In this document: piece by piece, positions 8,459 through 17,938 of the stretch
Layout: each line of letters opens with the position of its first letter
Position numbering within the stretch: position 1 is the stretch's first letter
DNA from: Psychrobacter vallis
GTDB taxonomy: Bacteria > Pseudomonadota > Gammaproteobacteria > Pseudomonadales > Moraxellaceae
DNA: 64,000 nucleotides
Direction: 5' to 3'
Assembly (NCBI RefSeq): GCF_904846715.1
Contig: NZ_CAJHBU010000004.1
Span: forward strand, 165,995-229,994
Notes under the pieces: generated by a model
Databases searched by the model: none
What the model saw: only the letters and a program-made list of their open reading frames with translations
Told to the model about the DNA's origin: nothing
Made by a program: the position numbers and the translations under genes

Positions 8459-10255
8459 CTAGGCGCTCATAGGATTGGGAATGTCCACATAAATAGACTG
8501 TGTTTCAACAGGGGCTACAAGCTCATCTAATGCATGCAATCTAGTGAGCAGATTGCCTTTGAATGGCAATGTCGGACTACGCAGCAACAGAGCGATTAAA
8601 GAGCGGTGCGGATACTGGGTTTCTAAAGTCACCAGACAGTCTCGGAACGTCGCTAGTAACGCAGCTTCACTGACAAGCTGGGTGCGAGCAATCGCGGTAA
8701 TGAGACCAAAGATCGTATTACCCACTAAATAATAAGCAATACGTGAGTCAGCAAAATCTTCTGGAATGACGCACTCTGCTTCACTGATCAGCTCCGGATA
8801 CGCATCAATAAGCGTCTGGGCATATTCAGCAATATAGCCAAAGCTTTGATTGTCTCTCGCCCAAAACTTGGCAGGATAGCCGTCTTTTAGCTCAATAAGA
8901 CTGTTTTGTTGATGAACCTCAAACGCAAGTCCATGCTTATAATACATATGAATTAGCGGTATAAAACCGACTTGTAAATAGGTATCAAACCATTTGCCAG
9001 CAATGTCCTCCAAAGGCTCATTGGTGCGCTCGTGAATTGACTGAAATAAAGTGGCCAACCGGTTGGTGAGACGAGTCGGATGATCTTGGCTTAAGCTGGC
9101 AAGATTGGTGACTTGCATCGATTCGGTAAAAGGATTGTCGCGTAAGATACAAATGGTCTCATCGATGATCTTCCCTTCTATAGACAGTGCGACCCAAGCA
9201 GGATCATTCAATACGGCAATTGTGCTGTACTCCGTGCCCAAATTTTTACCATAATCGCTACGCCATATCCGGCAAGCGTGCATACCGCGCTTACATTCTT
9301 TTGGCAAATTGATACGCACAGAGTTGGTAATCGCCACAGATAGCGACAACTTAAACATCCAAGGCGCGTCAAATGCCGCCAGCGTACGCACCGAAGTTGT
9401 CGGATGTAAATGCCAGCCAAGCCTGCCCAAATCAACCAATTCTCCTTTTTCAATCAATTGTTGATACCACGCTTGCTGCTGCAAAAACGTCGCTTGCCAC
9501 GGGTGCAGTGGCAGCAATTTATAATCAGGATGTTGCGTAATGAGTTGTTGTTGATAATTACTCATATCAGACAACAGCTTTGATTTAAGCTCGGCGGTGA
9601 TACTATCGCCATCCACGAACTCTTCGACAATGTGGTCAGGATGCACGAGCCAATAACGCAGCTGCGTTTTGCTGCTGGTCTCGGGCGCATATTTCGCCCA
9701 TTCCGCGCCATAAAAACCCGCCCGACCTTTTGGGGTGGGATGCATGGCATGACCATAAATCAGGCTTTGCTCGGCTTGAATAAAATCCTGTTTGGCATCA
9801 ATAATGTCATCAATCTCATCGTTACGATGTTCTAAAATAATCTGCAATCCTTCATAACTTTCAAGCCAGCGCTTGAGCACGCCATTGCCATCGAGCGTCA
9901 CCTCATCCTTATAATGATGCACGATATCTTCGATAATCAAAGCAGCGAGGCTTACAGCCGAAGGTTTTAGCCAGTGGCGTTCTGATTGAGCGTCACTTAA
10001 CGAAGCCGAATTCAATAAAGAAGGTGTATCCGCAAAACGGTGCTGACCCAACTGACTGACTCTATCGATGGGCACTGCCATCACAGTGTCATGCGGCGCT
10101 AGGGTCAATACCAAAATAGGCTTGTCTTGCGAGATTTGTTTTTGGAGCGCATCCTGCTCTTCTACCATTACAATCTTGCCGCGCCCTGTCTCATAACTGT
10201 AGGCGTTCACTAAGTTTTGTAGGGTTAAACGATCCAGCGTTTTATGTTGCATCAT
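8459..10255 (-). CDS. NIS siderophore synthetase (IucA/IucC family), RhbC-like, copy 1
   Basis: The ATG at 10255 is chosen because GAAGGA lies 8 bases upstream and the frame upstream of it overlaps ddc. This gives 598 residues, the normal family length. Motifs are LLPLHPWQATFL, the HPTTSVRTLA block and LAFEVHQQN near residue 460. It overlaps the ddc stop by 14 bp, indicating translational coupling. By gene order (dat, ddc, synthetase, hydroxylase, acyltransferase) it resembles RhbC of rhizobactin 1021. It probably joins citrate to an N-acyl-N-hydroxy-diaminopropane, although the exact acceptor is inferred. Confidence 0.9.
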   Translation of the reverse strand: MMQHKTLDRLTLQNLVNAYSYETGRGKIVMVEEQDALQKQISQDKPILVLTLAPHDTVMAVPIDRVSQLGQHRFADTPSLLNSASLSDAQSERHWLKPSAVSLAALIIEDIVHHYKDEVTLDGNGVLKRWLESYEGLQIILEHRNDEIDDIIDAKQDFIQAEQSLIYGHAMHPTPKGRAGFYGAEWAKYAPETSSKTQLRYWLVHPDHIVEEFVDGDSITAELKSKLLSDMSNYQQQLITQHPDYKLLPLHPWQATFLQQQAWYQQLIEKGELVDLGRLGWHLHPTTSVRTLAAFDAPWMFKLSLSVAITNSVRINLPKECKRGMHACRIWRSDYGKNLGTEYSTIAVLNDPAWVALSIEGKIIDETICILRDNPFTESMQVTNLASLSQDHPTRLTNRLATLFQSIHERTNEPLEDIAGKWFDTYLQVGFIPLIHMYYKHGLAFEVHQQNSLIELKDGYPAKFWARDNQSFGYIAEYAQTLIDAYPELISEAECVIPEDFADSRIAYYLVGNTIFGLITAIARTQLVSEAALLATFRDCLVTLETQYPHRSLIALLLRSPTLPFKGNLLTRLHALDELVAPVETQSIYVDIPNPMSA

Positions 10256-11771
10256 TGTGTTTTCCTTCAGAAATATGGAGTCGCTTAAAGCCAGCAATAG
10301 CCACTTGGTCAATGATGGTATTGATGTCGTTGATTTGGGTATTGGGATTTAAAATAGTGAGTTTTAGACAAAGCTGCTGCTCAAACTGAGTGGTGGCAAT
10401 ATTCGCCACATTGTTAATCAGTAAGTCTTGGGCAATTTGGCGATTGAGCTGTGACAGCTGTTGGCTAGATAACGTTTGATTTTGTGGCTTAAAGTAAAAC
10501 AACACGCTACTAATGATAGGCTGGTGCATCAGCACAAAATTGGCGTTGGCTTCGATCAATTGCGCCGCTTGTCTGGCCGTATCAAGACAGGCGTCAATCA
10601 AATCGCCATAATCATCCGTACCCAATAAGTCAAGCGCCATCCAAAGCTTTAGGGCGTCAAATCGACGGGTAGTCTGTAGCGAATAAGTGACCAAATTAGG
10701 GATATTGTCTCTTTCATCATCGGAGGAATTGAGATACTCGCTATGATGACGAATGCTCTCAAAGTCTCGCTGATCGCGTAATAAAAAAGCACCACAGCTG
10801 ATCGGCAAAAAGAAATGTTTGTGAAAATCCAAGGTAATGGAATCCGCCTCTTCAATACCGGCAATCAGCTGTCGATAACGCTGAGATAGCAGTAACGCGC
10901 CGCCCCATGCCGCATCCACATGCAGCCATATCTGGGCGTTGCGGCAGATTTTAACGATGTCTGCTAATGGATCAATAGCGCCCAAATCGGTAGTGCCCGC
11001 CGTTGCTACGACTGCCATCACATTGCACGCACCTATCTCCTCTATTTTATGCTGGAGATGAGATAGCAGCATCGCGCCACTCGAATCGGTCTTTACCTTT
11101 TCTACGCACTGTATACCAAGACCTAAAAGCGCTGCGTTTTTTTCAATAGAAAAATGTGCTTGGTCTGAACACAGAATCGTACCGCGGCGCTGACCCATTA
11201 GCCCTTCTTTTTGTACATCCACGCCTTGGGCTTCATAAAACTTGTTGCGAGCCAGTAGCAACCCCATAAGATTGCTTTGTGTGCCGCCACTGGTAAATAC
11301 ACCACCTGATTTACATGCCAATGAACTATCGGCTTGTGCATCGGTTTGAGCGTTTGTTTGAACAGCAAGACCTGTATCAAACTGCCATCGCTGGCACAGC
11401 CACTCGATGAGATCTTTTTCGATATAGGTGGCCGCTGGGCTTTGGTTCCAAGAATCCATACTCTGATTGGTTGCTGCGATAATCATTTCGGCAATTTGAC
11501 CAATCAATAAAGTCGGTGGATGCAAATGCGCCAAACAATGACGATGCGCTGTTGACACGCAACTGGGCAAAAACTTGCCCTGTATGTCAGCCAATATGGC
11601 TTCGATATCTCGCCCTTTTGCATTAATACTAACAGATGTAGCGTCTTGTACCTGCTGCGGTGTCCCACCTAAATAGACATTGTTGGCATCCAGCCATTGC
11701 TGAATGACAGCGCTCGTTTGCTGCATGTGCGTGAGGTATTGCTCACTGGTTTGCTGATTTAATAAGTACAA
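10242..11771 (-). CDS. ddc: L-2,4-diaminobutyrate decarboxylase (PLP-dependent)
   Basis: This 509-residue group II PLP decarboxylase converts L-2,4-diaminobutyrate to 1,3-diaminopropane. Visible features are FTSGGTQSNLMG (159-170), the HVDAAWGG cofactor motif (284-291) and the PLP Schiff-base lysine Lys318 in LDFHKHFF. Position directly after diaminobutyrate aminotransferase, with a 69-bp gap, supports the diaminobutyrate substrate over other amino acids. A short Gln/Ala/Asp-rich insert lies at residues 139-150. In siderophore operons this gene supplies diaminopropane. In other Moraxellaceae it also serves general diaminopropane synthesis. Confidence 0.92.
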   Translation of the reverse strand: MYLLNQQTSEQYLTHMQQTSAVIQQWLDANNVYLGGTPQQVQDATSVSINAKGRDIEAILADIQGKFLPSCVSTAHRHCLAHLHPPTLLIGQIAEMIIAATNQSMDSWNQSPAATYIEKDLIEWLCQRWQFDTGLAVQTNAQTDAQADSSLACKSGGVFTSGGTQSNLMGLLLARNKFYEAQGVDVQKEGLMGQRRGTILCSDQAHFSIEKNAALLGLGIQCVEKVKTDSSGAMLLSHLQHKIEEIGACNVMAVVATAGTTDLGAIDPLADIVKICRNAQIWLHVDAAWGGALLLSQRYRQLIAGIEEADSITLDFHKHFFLPISCGAFLLRDQRDFESIRHHSEYLNSSDDERDNIPNLVTYSLQTTRRFDALKLWMALDLLGTDDYGDLIDACLDTARQAAQLIEANANFVLMHQPIISSVLFYFKPQNQTLSSQQLSQLNRQIAQDLLINNVANIATTQFEQQLCLKLTILNPNTQINDINTIIDQVAIAGFKRLHISEGKHNDAT

Positions 11772-11840
11772 AGTATCCTCACCAGTCTGTCCTGCGACTA
11801 TTGTTATAATTTTACAAAACCATACTAGCGATATGATTTG

Positions 11841-13190
11841 CTACTGGTTGGCTTGTAGCGCACTTTCCAGTTTTGCCAATATTTGCTGTAACTCGTCTTT
11901 TGTCACATTGAGCGGTGGTAACAAGCGCAGTACCGTTCCGCCGCGTCCGCCTTTTTCGATGACCAAACCGTGTTTAAAACAGTCCTGCTGAATGCTAGCA
12001 GCCACCACGCTATCCGCAGGATAACTGCCGTCGGTTTGTTTGGGCAGACTCGGATTTATAATTTCCATACCGATCATCAGGCCTCGACCTCTGATGTGAC
12101 CAATCCTTGGGTAGCGTTGCTGTAGAGATTTCAGCTCTGACATAAACCACGCGCCTATGTCAGCGACATAAACGGCCATGTCGTTCTCTTTTAGATACTC
12201 AAGGGTGGCAAGTCCCGTTGCCATCGCCAACTGATTACCACGGAATGTGCCAGAGTGATTGCCTGCTTGCCATACGTCATATTGTTTTTTGATACCCAAT
12301 ACCGCCATTGGTAAGCCGCCGCCAATGGCTTTTGACATCACAATCATGTCGGGATCGATATCCGCATATTGATAGGCAAACCAGCGTCCGGTACGGCAAA
12401 ACCCAGTCTGCACCTCATCAATGATTAATAAAATATCCAGCTCTTTGGTCACTCGGCGTACCTGCTTTAGCCATTCTATTGGCGCAGGATTGACCCCGCC
12501 CTCTCCCTGAATGACTTCTAAAATGACCGCTGCTGGTTTGACTACCCCGCTTTCTACATCTTTTAGAAAACTTTCAAAGTAAGTAATGTGTGCGCTGACA
12601 CTTTGCTCACTAGACAAGCCAAAAGCGCAGCGGTAAGCATTGGGATACGGCAGAAACTGTACTGGGCCCATCAACCCTTCGATGCCTTGTTTGGGGGCAA
12701 GATTGCCAGTCACCGCGAGCGCGCCATGAGTCATACCATGATAACCGCCGCTAAAGCTGACGATGCCTGAACGACCCGTCACTTGCTTGGCCAACTTAAT
12801 CGCCGCTTCTACCGCATCGGCACCCGTTGGACCGCAAAACTGCAAGCAATACTCATCGCTACTGGTGGCCAAAAGCGTATATAAAAACTCACTAAATTTG
12901 TCTTTTAATGGCGTGGTGATATCCAAGGTATGCATTGGCAGATTGCTGTCCAAAAGCTGTTTGATGCTCTCAGTGACCACAGGATGATTATGTCCAAGCG
13001 CGAGCGTTCCTGCGCCAGACAGACAATCTATGTATTTATTGCCTTCCACATCGGTAATCCAAGCGCCTGTTGCCGATTGAATCGCAAAAGGCAGTTTGCG
13101 CGGATAACTGCGAACCTTGGACTCAAACTGCGCTTGGCGATGTAAATAGCATTCGTTATCAGTTTTTTCATCTAAAAAAGACATATACAT
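11841..13190 (-). CDS. dat: diaminobutyrate--2-oxoglutarate aminotransferase
   Basis: This 449-residue class III PLP aminotransferase makes L-2,4-diaminobutyrate from aspartate 4-semialdehyde and glutamate. The [12 protein letters not shown] phosphate-binding loop (119-130), IIDEVQTGF (256-264) and the Schiff-base lysine Lys287 in MSKAIGGG are all present. It is the first gene of the siderophore operon. AAGG lies 9 bases before the chosen ATG; a second in-frame ATG lies two codons downstream. Fur-box-like sequence is found about 240 bp upstream. Confidence 0.92.
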   Translation of the reverse strand: MYMSFLDEKTDNECYLHRQAQFESKVRSYPRKLPFAIQSATGAWITDVEGNKYIDCLSGAGTLALGHNHPVVTESIKQLLDSNLPMHTLDITTPLKDKFSEFLYTLLATSSDEYCLQFCGPTGADAVEAAIKLAKQVTGRSGIVSFSGGYHGMTHGALAVTGNLAPKQGIEGLMGPVQFLPYPNAYRCAFGLSSEQSVSAHITYFESFLKDVESGVVKPAAVILEVIQGEGGVNPAPIEWLKQVRRVTKELDILLIIDEVQTGFCRTGRWFAYQYADIDPDMIVMSKAIGGGLPMAVLGIKKQYDVWQAGNHSGTFRGNQLAMATGLATLEYLKENDMAVYVADIGAWFMSELKSLQQRYPRIGHIRGRGLMIGMEIINPSLPKQTDGSYPADSVVAASIQQDCFKHGLVIEKGGRGGTVLRLLPPLNVTKDELQQILAKLESALQANQ

Positions 13191-13268
13191 AGTATCGAAC
13201 CTTATTTGCTATTCTTCACTTCACCTTGAAAACAAGTTTTAAAGAAAGCTTGAGAAAATAGTCGGCTG

Positions 13269-13372
13269 ATACCAAACCCAAAAATCAAAGTAGCGAGGAA
13301 AACGAGTAAAAATACTAATCATAGTAGGCTAAACAAGTTTGCCGCGACTCAGTGTATTTTTGGTTTTGGTAT
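13269..13372. repeat. inverted repeat in presumed leader of siderophore operon
   Basis: Bases 13269-13285 (ATACCAAACCCAAAAAT) pair with 13356-13372 at 16 of 17 positions, with a 70-base loop between them. It lies between the Fur site and the dat start codon, so on the minus strand it would be transcribed as a leader stem-loop. It may be a decayed dispersed repeat rather than a regulator. Confidence 0.6.
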
Positions 13373-13429
13373 GCATTTAAAAAACATAGTGTGTTGCACT
13401 ATAACGGGCATTAAACATTGAATGATAAT

Positions 13430-13448
13430 ATAAATGATAATCATTATC
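13430..13448 (-). promoter_or_regulatory. putative Fur box of the siderophore biosynthesis operon
   Basis: The 19 bases match GATAATGATAATCATTATC at 16 positions, with an uninterrupted AATGATAATCATTATC. A second overlapping half (AATGATAATATAAATGAT) begins about 10 bp away, suggesting two Fur dimers. It implies iron repression of the dat-led operon. Confidence 0.8.
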
Positions 13449-13716
13449 GTTAATGTGACGTATTATTGACGACCGAGGCTCTACTGTCAACCCCATTTGT
13501 TTATTTTTGAGCAGTTAATTTCGCAACTAGTACAAGATTAAAATTTATGAACGCGCAGACGCAAGCTAATGACCAATAATTACGAGCATAAACCCATGAG
13601 TATTAGTCATTAGCCTGTTTTTTTAATGCAGGAAATTATTGACTGACAGCAAATAACTAGCTGTATTTAGCACCGAATGAGCAAAATCAGAGTTTTTAAA
13701 CTTTTCAAAGCGCTTG

Positions 13717-14400
13717 TTAATCCTTTAAATTCTTAAGCTTCATCCGTAACTCATCAACCGATAACGGTGGTGATTTGGTATGCAACATAGCATGGCAATT
13801 AGGGCAAACTGGAACAAGATCTTTAGTCGGATTGAGCTCATATGTTTTTGCAATGCCAGCTAGTGGCTTAATATGATGAACATGAATAAACTCTTTACCT
13901 ATTTCCCCATAAGCTTCAAAAAATGAGAAGTTACAAACCTTGCAACGGTAGCCATGCTTTTTTAAACATTCAGCCCTTGCTTGCGGATTACGTTCATACA
14001 CATTAACTGTCACATATTTTTTTGCACCCTCTGTAAATATGCTTTCATCATCTATCTCACCTAGAAAATTATCCTGGGGAGAAATATCTTTACGCCATGC
14101 GTAATGAGGAACAGTAGATAGCCTGCGTTCAGCTTCTTGAAGTTCAGCTTGGGAGAACAAATTTCGATACTCCGGCTTCAATACAGAAGACTCCATTGAT
14201 AGTTCTGGGCGTCCAGCTTCGATCAGTTTTTGAAAGCCTCCTTGTTCAGCACCCACTTTTGATAAAGCTTTTTTTGCATGATTCACAGCCCCATTCTGCC
14301 TCACAGAACGAAGATAATAATTAGCCCAATAACCAGTTGCTTTTCCTACTACCGAATAAAGCTCTTCTAATTCTGACTGAAGTTTTTCTATGTTATTCAT
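13717..14400 (-). CDS. HNH endonuclease, orphan
   Basis: This 227-residue protein has a C-terminal HNH nuclease domain. CKVCNF (zinc Cys pair), HVHHIKPL (catalytic His region) and VPVCPNCHAMLH (second Cys pair and final His) are all intact between about residues 153 and 207. The N-terminal half is predicted helical and charged and is not one I recognise. No methyltransferase, phage or mobile gene adjoins it, so a restriction or other defence role is only possible. It lies between the siderophore biosynthesis and Fhu uptake genes and looks like an insertion into an iron-acquisition block. Confidence 0.85.
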   Translation of the reverse strand: MNNIEKLQSELEELYSVVGKATGYWANYYLRSVRQNGAVNHAKKALSKVGAEQGGFQKLIEAGRPELSMESSVLKPEYRNLFSQAELQEAERRLSTVPHYAWRKDISPQDNFLGEIDDESIFTEGAKKYVTVNVYERNPQARAECLKKHGYRCKVCNFSFFEAYGEIGKEFIHVHHIKPLAGIAKTYELNPTKDLVPVCPNCHAMLHTKSPPLSVDELRMKLKNLKD

Positions 14401-14682
14401 TATTTACTCGTAAGGATTGATGCCAAAGCTCAGGTGCCTCCGGAGAAGCCGTAAGCTGAAAAGGTAATGATTAGGCTACCAAATGACTTTTAAACGCTTT
14501 GTCGATACTAAACGAGACTATAACAGCAATATCTCTAATACCACAGACTCTAACAGCCATTAGCCGTATTTTTTATTCTAGAGTGACATCCTTATTGAAT
14601 AGAAGAAAGACTAATAAAAAACTCTGATGAGGATTAATTCATTTGTTTATTAACATCCTACGCTTATTGTTACTACAAAAAA

Positions 14683-16866
14683 CTATCGACTCACAGCGAC
14701 GGGTACTTTACGAATCAACCATAAGAAATACGCGCCGCCAATAATGGCTGCAATCGTGCCCGCAGGTAACTCATAAGGGAAAATAACATAGCGTCCAATC
14801 CAATCTGCCAGCACCATAACGCCTGCACCCAACAAAGCCGCTACAGGCAACTGACGCTCAAGCCGCACCGCGCCAAGAGAGGTTGCCAAATGCGGCACCA
14901 TCAAGCCTATAAAGCTCAGTGGCCCGACGGCAAGCGTGCTGGCGGTGCTCAGTGCAGCCACCAGTGCCAATAGCGCAATCGTGACTGGCGTGACTGCCAC
15001 ACCTAGATTACGAGCGACACCTGTACCCAAACCAAGGACACGCAAAGGTTTGATAAGCAGTAAGCTGAGTGTCAATAAGACAAGCGCAATACCCATGAGA
15101 TACCACACAGTACTAGGCTGAGCGCTATAAGTCGTGCCTGATAACCAGCTAAGCATCGCCTCTAAACGCGGATCGCCAGACAGCTTGACCATATGCATCA
15201 CCCCATCCATCATGGCAGCAATGCCAATACCGACTAGTAATAGATAACCCGAACTTACCCTGCGCGCCAGCCAAACGATCAATAACAACACCGCTATCGC
15301 CCCAGACAATCCTGACATCAACAACGTGCCTGAGCCAGCAGACAGCCCCAAACTTGGTAGCAATAAAAACCCCAAGACAACACCAAGCGCTGCCCCAGAA
15401 CTCACCCCTAATACCTCTGGACTGGCCATCGGATTGCGGGTGAGCGTTTGCAGTAGGACGCCAGCGACCGCCAGCATAAGACCCGTTGCAGCCGCACTCA
15501 GACTGCGAGGCAGTCGATACTGCTCGGTAATTGCCCAATCCGTGCTCAGCCCCCAACCATTGACATCTTGCACCAAAAGACACGCCAGAATAATCATGAC
15601 AATGACGCCAATGCCCCAGCGCCAAAACGCGATGGGCGTGTGCTTACCTGTCAACATTGGCGTCACGGTTTCTATGCGCTCACGGCGCTGTCGTAAAATC
15701 AGCCAAATAATAAGTGGTGCGCCAAGAATACCCGTCATCGCCCCTGCTGGGATTTGCATATTCAGCACCGGCTCAAGCAACAAGGCCAAATTGCTGGTCA
15801 GCCATAGCAGTAACGCCCCTAAACCAAAGGCCGCAGCCAAGCGTTTGCTGATTGATGAAATGCCTAAAGCGTTGACTAAGCTAGCAGCACCCAGACCGAT
15901 AAAGCCAATTAGACCAACCTCACTGACCACCAAAGCCGTTATAACGGCCACGATAAGCACCACCAAAGCGCGGATACCATTGATAGGTACGCCCAAACGC
16001 TTGGCCTGCATGTCGTCCAAACTCATCAGGGTCAGTGGTTTTAATAACGGCAAGCACACGACTGCCATGACGACCGCCGTTATCGCCAGCATCATACTGG
16101 TGTGCCAGCTGTTCTGTGCCAAAAACCCCGCTGCCCATGACAACATGCCATTGCTACGCTCAGCAAAAAACAACACCAAGACGTTGGCAACGGCAGCGAG
16201 TAAAATATTGACCACCAAACCTGCCAATATTAAAATCAAAGGGTTAAATCGGCTGGGCGCTGACAGAGCAAAGACCAGCCCCATACTGATAATCGCCCCG
16301 ACAAAGGCCACATAAATACCGCCATAAATCGCTAAGCTTGGCACAAACAAGGTCACGATTAGCATGGCCAACTGTGCGCCCACGCCCACACCCAAAGTGG
16401 TGTCTGAAGCCAAAGGGTTTTTGACCAATTGCTGTAGCAATATACTGACCACGCCCAGCAAACCCCCTGCCAATAGCGCCACCACACTGGTCGCTACCAC
16501 ATGCAGCTGCGTCGCCATGCTGGCAATATCCAACTGCGCGCTTGAGAGAAACAAATCCCCAATAGGCCGCGTCCACTCTTGATTGATTAATGCCCAGCTG
16601 CTCCACAAGCACAAGCTTACAAGGACAATAAACGTTGCCCATAATTGCCATGACGTAGCCGCGAGACGAGTGCTTTGTTGTTGAGGTGCGTTCGGTGATG
16701 GACTAGGTAGATTTTGCGTTGGCGCAGCGGGTTGCTTTGAGGTATCGAGCGACTGAGAAGAAGAAAGTGACGTCATAAGCTTGGCATCATTGGTTATGTT
16801 ATTGGCAGGTGTGTGATGGGGCTGATTGGTGTTAGCATTGGTATTAACATTAATGTTAGCGGTCAT
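14683..16866 (-). CDS. ferric-siderophore ABC permease, fused FhuB-type
   Basis: This 727-residue inner-membrane permease consists of two tandem FecCD/BtuC-like domains (about residues 75-400 and 410-725), the FhuB arrangement, with about 20 membrane segments. Each half carries the conserved cytoplasmic glycine loop region (LGVGVGAQLAML, LGVSSGAALGVV) and the GLIGFIGLGA / GPLSFIGLMVPH motif that contacts the ATPase. The first about 72 residues are an unusual Asn/Thr/Gln/Pro-rich hydrophilic extension. Its ATG overlaps the binding-protein gene by 4 bp. It likely imports a ferric hydroxamate siderophore, plausibly the product of the neighbouring locus. Confidence 0.92.
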   Translation of the reverse strand: MTANINVNTNANTNQPHHTPANNITNDAKLMTSLSSSQSLDTSKQPAAPTQNLPSPSPNAPQQQSTRLAATSWQLWATFIVLVSLCLWSSWALINQEWTRPIGDLFLSSAQLDIASMATQLHVVATSVVALLAGGLLGVVSILLQQLVKNPLASDTTLGVGVGAQLAMLIVTLFVPSLAIYGGIYVAFVGAIISMGLVFALSAPSRFNPLILILAGLVVNILLAAVANVLVLFFAERSNGMLSWAAGFLAQNSWHTSMMLAITAVVMAVVCLPLLKPLTLMSLDDMQAKRLGVPINGIRALVVLIVAVITALVVSEVGLIGFIGLGAASLVNALGISSISKRLAAAFGLGALLLWLTSNLALLLEPVLNMQIPAGAMTGILGAPLIIWLILRQRRERIETVTPMLTGKHTPIAFWRWGIGVIVMIILACLLVQDVNGWGLSTDWAITEQYRLPRSLSAAATGLMLAVAGVLLQTLTRNPMASPEVLGVSSGAALGVVLGFLLLPSLGLSAGSGTLLMSGLSGAIAVLLLIVWLARRVSSGYLLLVGIGIAAMMDGVMHMVKLSGDPRLEAMLSWLSGTTYSAQPSTVWYLMGIALVLLTLSLLLIKPLRVLGLGTGVARNLGVAVTPVTIALLALVAALSTASTLAVGPLSFIGLMVPHLATSLGAVRLERQLPVAALLGAGVMVLADWIGRYVIFPYELPAGTIAAIIGGAYFLWLIRKVPVAVSR

Positions 16867-17870
16867 GACGCACTCCCGCCTTTTAATTCGACAGTGGATA
16901 AATTATTTGCCAAGTCGACCAATGATGACATGCCACCATAAATCCATACTGGCGGCATCTCGCCCACACAGCGGTTATTGCCGTAGCTTAAGCGCTCCCA
17001 AACCAGACTGTCCTTAATCTCAGCTCGGGTGATCGGGCTTAAAGGATCGATGATTAATAAGCAAACATCGTCATCCAATTGCGCCAAGTCGCCCATTCGT
17101 ATCGGCACAAAACCGTAACTATTGCCTTTGCCCAGTACCACAAGCTCTTTTTGCATTTGGGTAAGCGCTGGTTGAAACAAACTGTTGGCGACATACATGC
17201 GCATATTATTGGCATCAGCAAACTGTACCACGGCGAATTTTTTTATATTTGGATAGCGCTGTTGGAGACGCTCACTGGCGACCTCTATGTCTTTACGGCT
17301 TTTTACAATATAGTCTTCAGCCAATTTAGGCTCATCAATCAATTTACCTAACTGCCGTGTCGGCTGGGTATAATCCGCCCAAGTCGCGGTATCACCTTTA
17401 GCGGCAAACATAATAGACTCGGCGGGCACGTCCCCATAAAGGCTTCGGGCATGTTCATAAAAAAAGTTATCCACCACCATATCAACGGGCAGCTGGGCGA
17501 TCAGTTCAGCATTGGGCTGATAGCGAATACCCAAATCAATCGTTGAAGGCGGCAATTTAGGCGTGCCCACCCATCTGTCCCAAACTCTCATATCGCCTGT
17601 TGCAATCGGTGGATAGCCCATTGCGGTCAACGTCGCCGCATTGCCCCAGTCGGGAGAAACGATATTGATGTCCACGTTATTTGGGCTGTCTACTTGCGTG
17701 GTCTGTTGCTCAGTCGTTGGCTTATGACAGGCAGTCAGTGCGGTGGCGAGTGCCAACGTTGCGACGATAGGTCGCCACTTTATCTTTACCAAAGCGGTGC
17801 CGATACGATCAGTTAGTAAAGGTTTTGCGACCCGTTTAGAGTCGATATATTGATACAGGACAGAAAACAT
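16863..17870 (-). CDS. FhuD-like iron-siderophore binding lipoprotein
   Basis: This 335-residue periplasmic-binding-protein-fold protein of the FhuD/FepB class has the signature features VSPDWGNAATLTAMGYPPIATGD near the N-terminus and a long helix linking two lobes. A lipobox LTAC is visible at about residues 45-48 after a hydrophobic stretch. The listed start gives an over-long charged n-region of about 30 residues, so a downstream TTG start is possible. It is sandwiched between the ATPase gene (68-bp gap) and the permease gene (4-bp overlap), completing an ABC importer. Confidence 0.87.
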   Translation of the reverse strand: MFSVLYQYIDSKRVAKPLLTDRIGTALVKIKWRPIVATLALATALTACHKPTTEQQTTQVDSPNNVDINIVSPDWGNAATLTAMGYPPIATGDMRVWDRWVGTPKLPPSTIDLGIRYQPNAELIAQLPVDMVVDNFFYEHARSLYGDVPAESIMFAAKGDTATWADYTQPTRQLGKLIDEPKLAEDYIVKSRKDIEVASERLQQRYPNIKKFAVVQFADANNMRMYVANSLFQPALTQMQKELVVLGKGNSYGFVPIRMGDLAQLDDDVCLLIIDPLSPITRAEIKDSLVWERLSYGNNRCVGEMPPVWIYGGMSSLVDLANNLSTVELKGGSAS

Positions 17871-17938
17871 AGCGGTCTATCTTTTTTAAGCGGATAAGAT
17901 GAGATAAGTAAATGAGCAACAATGGGGAAAGCCCGATA

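Larger units (their letters stand above)
13191..13716. other. intergenic regulatory region upstream of dat
   Basis: This 526-bp stretch holds no convincing gene. It contains the putative Fur site at 13430-13448, an imperfect 17-bp inverted repeat at 13269-13285 / 13356-13372 within the presumed 5' leader, and an AT-rich tract towards the HNH gene. The 3' end of the convergently placed HNH gene lies just beyond it. Confidence 0.6.

Noticed and set aside
15326..16315. 329-residue plus-strand open frame opposite the FhuB-type permease
   Set aside because: It lies wholly inside a well-supported permease gene on the other strand. The translation is Ala/Pro/Ser/Thr-biased with no recognisable domain, typical of antisense frames in GC-richer coding DNA.
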